From contig CAYWXT010000267.1 in assembly GCA_964462125.1 (NCBI GenBank), forward strand, positions 1 through 7,460: 7,460 nt of DNA. The letters are read 5' to 3'. This DNA is from JAWLFY01 sp964462125 (lineage in GTDB: Bacteria > Planctomycetota > Planctomycetia > Pirellulales > Pirellulaceae). The notes under the pieces were generated by a model. The model had not been told where the DNA came from. It was given only the letters and a program-made list of their open reading frames with translations, and made no database searches. Of the stretch, positions 4,416 to 7,460 are shown piece after piece. Every line of letters starts with the position of its first letter. Position 1 is the first letter of the stretch. The translations under genes and the position numbers were made by a program.

Positions 4416-6923
4416 ATGTTGTCGACGTCGAGTCTGCGTGCGATCGTTCATCGGGCTGCTTCGTTTCGTCGCGTCGCACCTTTCTTGTGGGGCGTCGTCT
4501 TCGCCCCGGCGCTTCTCGCCGACGAGTCGATTTCGTTCAATCGCGACATCCGCCCGATCCTTTCCGACGGCTGCTTTGCTTGTCACGGTCCCGATCCGGC
4601 ACATCGGGAAGCGGGGCTGCGGTTGGATGTGGAGTCGGAGGCGAAGGACTTCGTGATCGTCGAAGGGGACGCTGAGGCGAGCGACTTGATATGGCGGATC
4701 AGCGAGGAGGATCCCGAACTGCAGATGCCACCACCGGACTCGGGAAAGGAACTGACCGAAGAGCAGATCGATTTGTTGCGGCGGTGGGTCGACCAAGGAG
4801 CACCTTACGAGCCGCAATGGGCCTACGTTCCCCCGGTGCCCAAACCAGCGCCGGACGTCAAGGATCCGGAATGGGCGGAGGACCCGATCGACCGTTTCAT
4901 TTTGCAGGGGATACGGCAACAAGGGCTGCGGCCCAGCGACGAAGCGGACCCGACGACGCTGCTGCGGCGCGTCTCGTTTGACCTTACCGGTTTGCCTCCG
5001 ACGCCGGAACAGGTCGACGCCTTCCTGGCCGACCCCAGCCCGGCGGCCTACGCCCGGCACGTGGACCAGTTGCTGGCATCGCCCGCCTTCGGAGAGCGGA
5101 TGGCGATCTATTGGCTCGACCTGGTGCGATACGCCGACACCGTCGGCTACCACGGGGACCAGGACCACAGCATCTCGCCCTACCGTGATTATGTCATCGA
5201 TGCCTTCAACCGTAATTTGCCCCTCGATCGATTCACCCGGGAACAGCTCGCCGGCGACTTGTTGCCCGAGGCGACGACCGACACCCGTATCGCCAGCGGC
5301 TACAACCGCTTGCTGCAAACGTCCCACGAAGGGGGCGTGCAACCGAAAGAGTACCTGGCGATCTATGCGGCCGACCGGGTCCGGAACTTGTCGGCCGTTT
5401 GGATGGGGGCGACGGTCGGTTGTGCCCAGTGTCACGATCATAAATACGACCCCTACACCATCGAAGACTTCTATTCGATGGCCGCCTTTTTCGCCGATGT
5501 CGATGAGAGCAAGCACTTTTCCGTCGGCTCGAATTCATTGCCAACGAAACGTCCACCGGAGATGGAAGTCTTGCCGCGCTGGCAACGCCAGCTGGCCGCG
5601 GCGATCGATGCGAAGCTGGAGTCGACCTCCGATGAGCAACAGCGGCAAGCGTTGCAGCAGCAGCGGGAGCAGTTGGACGAATCCAAACGATTGACCATGG
5701 TCACCGAATCGATCGAGCCCCGGGTCATGCGTGTTCTTCCCCGCGGCAACTGGCTCGACGACAGCGGCCCGGTGGTCGAGCCCGCGGTCCCCGAGTTCCT
5801 GCCCCCGATCGATGATGAGGCAACCGGCGATGATGAGGCAACCGGCGATGATGGGGCAACCGGCGATGATGGGGCAACCGGCGATGGTGAAGAAGGCTCC
5901 ACGGGGCAGCGGCGGCGGACGCGGCTCGATTTGGCGAACTGGCTGACCGATGCCGACCGGGGCGTCGGCGGTTTGACCTCGCGGGTTTTCGTCAACCGGC
6001 TCTGGTACCTGATGTTCGGCCGGGGCCTGTCGTCTTCGCTGGACGACTTCGGAGGTCAAGGGGAACCACCGAGCCATCCGGAACTGCTCGATCAGCTTGC
6101 ACTCGACTTCGTTCGCGACGGCTGGGACGTGAAATCGATGCTGAGGCGACTCGTCTTGACGCGGGCCTATCGCCAGTCGTCGGTTGCCGAAGCGGAGCAG
6201 CTCGTCGCCGACCCGGAAAATCGCTGGTTTGCCCGCCAGTCCCGTCACCGGCTGCCGGCGGAATCGGTTCGCGATCTCGCCCTCGCCAGTGCCGGGCTTC
6301 TCGTTCAGGAAGTGGGCGGGGAGAGCATCAAGCCGTACCAGCCGATCGGCTATTATCAACATTTGAATTTTCCCAAGCGGAGCTACATGCCCGACTTGGA
6401 CCGCCAGCAGTACCGCCGCGGCGTGTATGTCCATTGGCAACGACAATTTTTGCACCCGATGCTGCGGGCACTCGATGCGCCGACCCGCGAGGAGTGCACG
6501 GCGCAGCGGCCGCGGTCCAACACGCCGCTGGAGGCTCTCGTGTTGCTCAACGACCCTTCACTGGTCGAGGCTGCGTTGGCCCTGGCGATTCGCGTGACCG
6601 TCGTTCCCGAAGTGGAGGCACGCGCCGCCGCTGGCCAAGGCACCGGCGCCGAATCGGACCGCGGGGAGCGCGATCGGCTGACCCGGATGTTTCGTTTGGC
6701 AACCTCGCGGCAGCCGGATGAAGTGGAACGCGAGGCGCTGCTGGAGCTGTGGTCGGCCGAGGTCGCGCACTATCGCGCCCACCCGGACCAGGCCGAGTCG
6801 CTGCTTGACGAGTTTCGCGACGTCGCGGCCAACGCCGAGGCGACCGATCCGGCCGAGCTGGCGGCCTGGACCGCGACCGCCCGCGCCATTTTGAACCTGC
6901 ACGAGACCGTGACCCGAGAGTGA
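4416..6923 (+). CDS. Planctomycete cytochrome-type PSCyt1/DUF1549/DUF1553 exported protein
   Basis: This 835-aa protein belongs to the large planctomycete family that joins a cytochrome-like head to DUF1549 (PSCyt2) and DUF1553 (PSD1) domains. Its biochemical function is not firmly known. Seen: a signal peptide (basic residues 8-19, hydrophobic 20-34, cleavage probably after ALLA at 35). The PSCyt1 head has NRDIRPILSDGCFACHGPD with a heme-binding CxxCH at 53-57, then LRLD (68-71), MPPP (104-107) and the helix EEQIDLLRRWVDQGAP (115-130). DUF1549 spans about 156-365, with FDLTGLPPTPEQ (188-199), WLDLVRYADTVGYHGD (233-248) and a second CxxCH at 336-340. DUF1553 starts near 503 with RLDLANWLT, followed by VFVNRLWYLMFGRGL (524-538), HPELLDQLALDF (554-565), HRLPAESVRD (611-620), RRGVYVHWQRQF (667-678), LDAPTREECTAQRPRSNTPLEALVLLND (686-713) and ILNLHE (825-830). 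Residues 466-489 are four 6-aa repeats between the domains. An upstream in-frame ATG at 4365 would give 852 aa, but it overlaps the possible -10 element and overextends the signal peptide. The DUF1501 gene follows after 4 bp. Confidence 0.94.
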   Translation: MLSTSSLRAIVHRAASFRRVAPFLWGVVFAPALLADESISFNRDIRPILSDGCFACHGPDPAHREAGLRLDVESEAKDFVIVEGDAEASDLIWRISEEDPELQMPPPDSGKELTEEQIDLLRRWVDQGAPYEPQWAYVPPVPKPAPDVKDPEWAEDPIDRFILQGIRQQGLRPSDEADPTTLLRRVSFDLTGLPPTPEQVDAFLADPSPAAYARHVDQLLASPAFGERMAIYWLDLVRYADTVGYHGDQDHSISPYRDYVIDAFNRNLPLDRFTREQLAGDLLPEATTDTRIASGYNRLLQTSHEGGVQPKEYLAIYAADRVRNLSAVWMGATVGCAQCHDHKYDPYTIEDFYSMAAFFADVDESKHFSVGSNSLPTKRPPEMEVLPRWQRQLAAAIDAKLESTSDEQQRQALQQQREQLDESKRLTMVTESIEPRVMRVLPRGNWLDDSGPVVEPAVPEFLPPIDDEATGDDEATGDDGATGDDGATGDGEEGSTGQRRRTRLDLANWLTDADRGVGGLTSRVFVNRLWYLMFGRGLSSSLDDFGGQGEPPSHPELLDQLALDFVRDGWDVKSMLRRLVLTRAYRQSSVAEAEQLVADPENRWFARQSRHRLPAESVRDLALASAGLLVQEVGGESIKPYQPIGYYQHLNFPKRSYMPDLDRQQYRRGVYVHWQRQFLHPMLRALDAPTREECTAQRPRSNTPLEALVLLNDPSLVEAALALAIRVTVVPEVEARAAAGQGTGAESDRGERDRLTRMFRLATSRQPDEVEREALLELWSAEVAHYRAHPDQAESLLDEFRDVAANAEATDPAELAAWTATARAILNLHETVTRE
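5811..5882 (+). repeat. In-frame 18-bp minisatellite, four units
   Basis: Four tandem 18-bp units lie in the coding region. Units 1 and 2 are identical (GATGATGAGGCAACCGGC). Units 3 and 4 are identical to each other and differ from the first pair by a single A-to-G change. They encode DDEATG twice and DDGATG twice, an acidic flexible linker between the DUF1549 side and DUF1553. The unit length is a multiple of three, so copy-number changes keep the frame. A degenerate fifth unit begins at 5883 (DGEEGS, then TG). Confidence 0.95.
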
Positions 6924-6927
6924 ACCG

Positions 6928-7460
6928 ATGCGGAATGAACACCTCGACGACCGTTTGATCCAACGCCGGACGTTTCTCCAACGAGGCGGTGTGGGTGTCG
7001 GTTCCGCCGCCTTGGCAAGCTTGCTCGCCGAGGAGGCAGCCGCGGGAGCACCTTCGGTCACAGCGGCCGCCAGGGCCGACACGCCGCATCATCAGCCTCG
7101 GGTAAAAAGGGTCATCTTCCTGTGCATGGCCGGCGGACCGTCGCAGCTGGAGACGTTTGATTACAAACCCGAGTTGGAGAAACTCGACGGCAAGCCGATG
7201 CCGGCCTCCTATACCGAAGGCCAGCCGATCGCACAGCTGCAAGGGCAGGAGCTGAACTGCCTGCGGCCGCTGACGAAGTTCCACCGCTATGGCGAGAGCG
7301 GCCAATGGATCAGTGACTTTCTCCCCTGGCACCAGAAGATGGCCGACGACCTCTGCATCGTGAAGTCGATGGTCACCGAACAGATCAACCATGACCCTGC
7401 CCACACCTTCATGAACACGGGAACCGCGATCAGCGGCCGTCCCTCGATGGGCTCCTGGGT
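6928..7460 (+). CDS. DUF1501 protein with Tat signal (3' end outside window)
   Basis: The first 177 residues of a DUF1501 protein are present. Known: DUF1501 proteins belong to the alkaline-phosphatase/sulfatase-like superfamily and are commonly encoded next to DUF1549/DUF1553 genes in planctomycetes; their substrate is unknown. Seen: a twin-arginine signal, RRTFLQRGG (13-21), followed by a weakly hydrophobic Gly/Ala/Leu stretch (22-40). The DUF1501 opening is VIFLCMAGGPSQLETFDYKPELEKLDGKPMP (62-92). Further matches are QPIAQLQGQELNCLRPL (98-114), SGQWISDFLPW (123-133), DDLCIVKSM (139-147) and the strongly conserved EQINHDPAHTFMNTG (150-164) and SGRPSMGSW (168-176) at the cut. The ATG lies 4 bp after the upstream stop, so both are almost certainly on one transcript. 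The exported cytochrome partner and Tat export place both proteins outside the cytoplasm. Tat use suggests folding, possibly with metal loading, before export. Confidence 0.95.
   Translation, partial: MRNEHLDDRLIQRRTFLQRGGVGVGSAALASLLAEEAAAGAPSVTAAARADTPHHQPRVKRVIFLCMAGGPSQLETFDYKPELEKLDGKPMPASYTEGQPIAQLQGQELNCLRPLTKFHRYGESGQWISDFLPWHQKMADDLCIVKSMVTEQINHDPAHTFMNTGTAISGRPSMGSW

Noticed and set aside
4386..5516. Minus-strand open frame of 376 codons opposite the cytochrome gene
   Set aside because: It is a shadow of the strongly supported PSCyt1/DUF1549 coding sequence and has no domain features.
5535..6455. Minus-strand frame containing a repeated IIAGCP peptide
   Set aside because: The repeat is the 18-bp minisatellite read on the wrong strand; the plus-strand frame carries conserved DUF1553 motifs.

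Overview
The window looks like chromosomal DNA from a member of the Planctomycetota, probably of the Pirellulales/Rhodopirellula kind. The strongest evidence is the right half. It holds a large exported protein with a planctomycete-type cytochrome head (CFACHGPD), a second CxxCH motif and DUF1549/DUF1553 domains, followed 4 bp later by a Tat-exported DUF1501 protein. This pairing is a hallmark of the phylum. The DNA is GC-rich by eye, Shine-Dalgarno sequences are mostly weak or absent, and long antisense open frames occur as shadows of the genes.

Layout: (1) At the left edge, bases 1-383 on the minus strand hold the N-terminal part of a small single-pass membrane protein that vaguely resembles FliL. 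It runs out of the window. (2) A 110-bp divergent intergenic region (384-493) holds four tandem 10-bp units with phased A4 tracts. (3) On the plus strand, a diacylglycerol/sphingosine-kinase-fold lipid kinase (494-1483) overlaps the start of kdsA (1480-2343), the Kdo-8-phosphate synthase of LPS core synthesis, through an ATGA junction. (4) After 48 bp comes a 628-aa predicted lipoprotein (2392-4278) with a transglutaminase-like core that has lost its catalytic residues, plus C-terminal TPR-like helices. (5) A 137-bp gap with a possible -10 element leads to the cytochrome/DUF1549/DUF1553 gene (4416-6923). This gene carries an in-frame 18-bp minisatellite. (6) The DUF1501 gene (6928 onward) is cut by the right edge.

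The first plus-strand pair points to envelope biogenesis: KdsA makes the Kdo precursor, and the overlapping kinase probably acts on a membrane lipid. The last pair is an exported module of the kind found in many copies in planctomycetes, whose biochemical role is still poorly defined. There are no tRNA or rRNA genes, CRISPR arrays, transposases or other clear mobile elements. I see no complete new system. The best leads are the degenerate transglutaminase-like lipoprotein, the kinase-kdsA coupling, the minisatellite in the cytochrome protein and the phased A-tract repeat.
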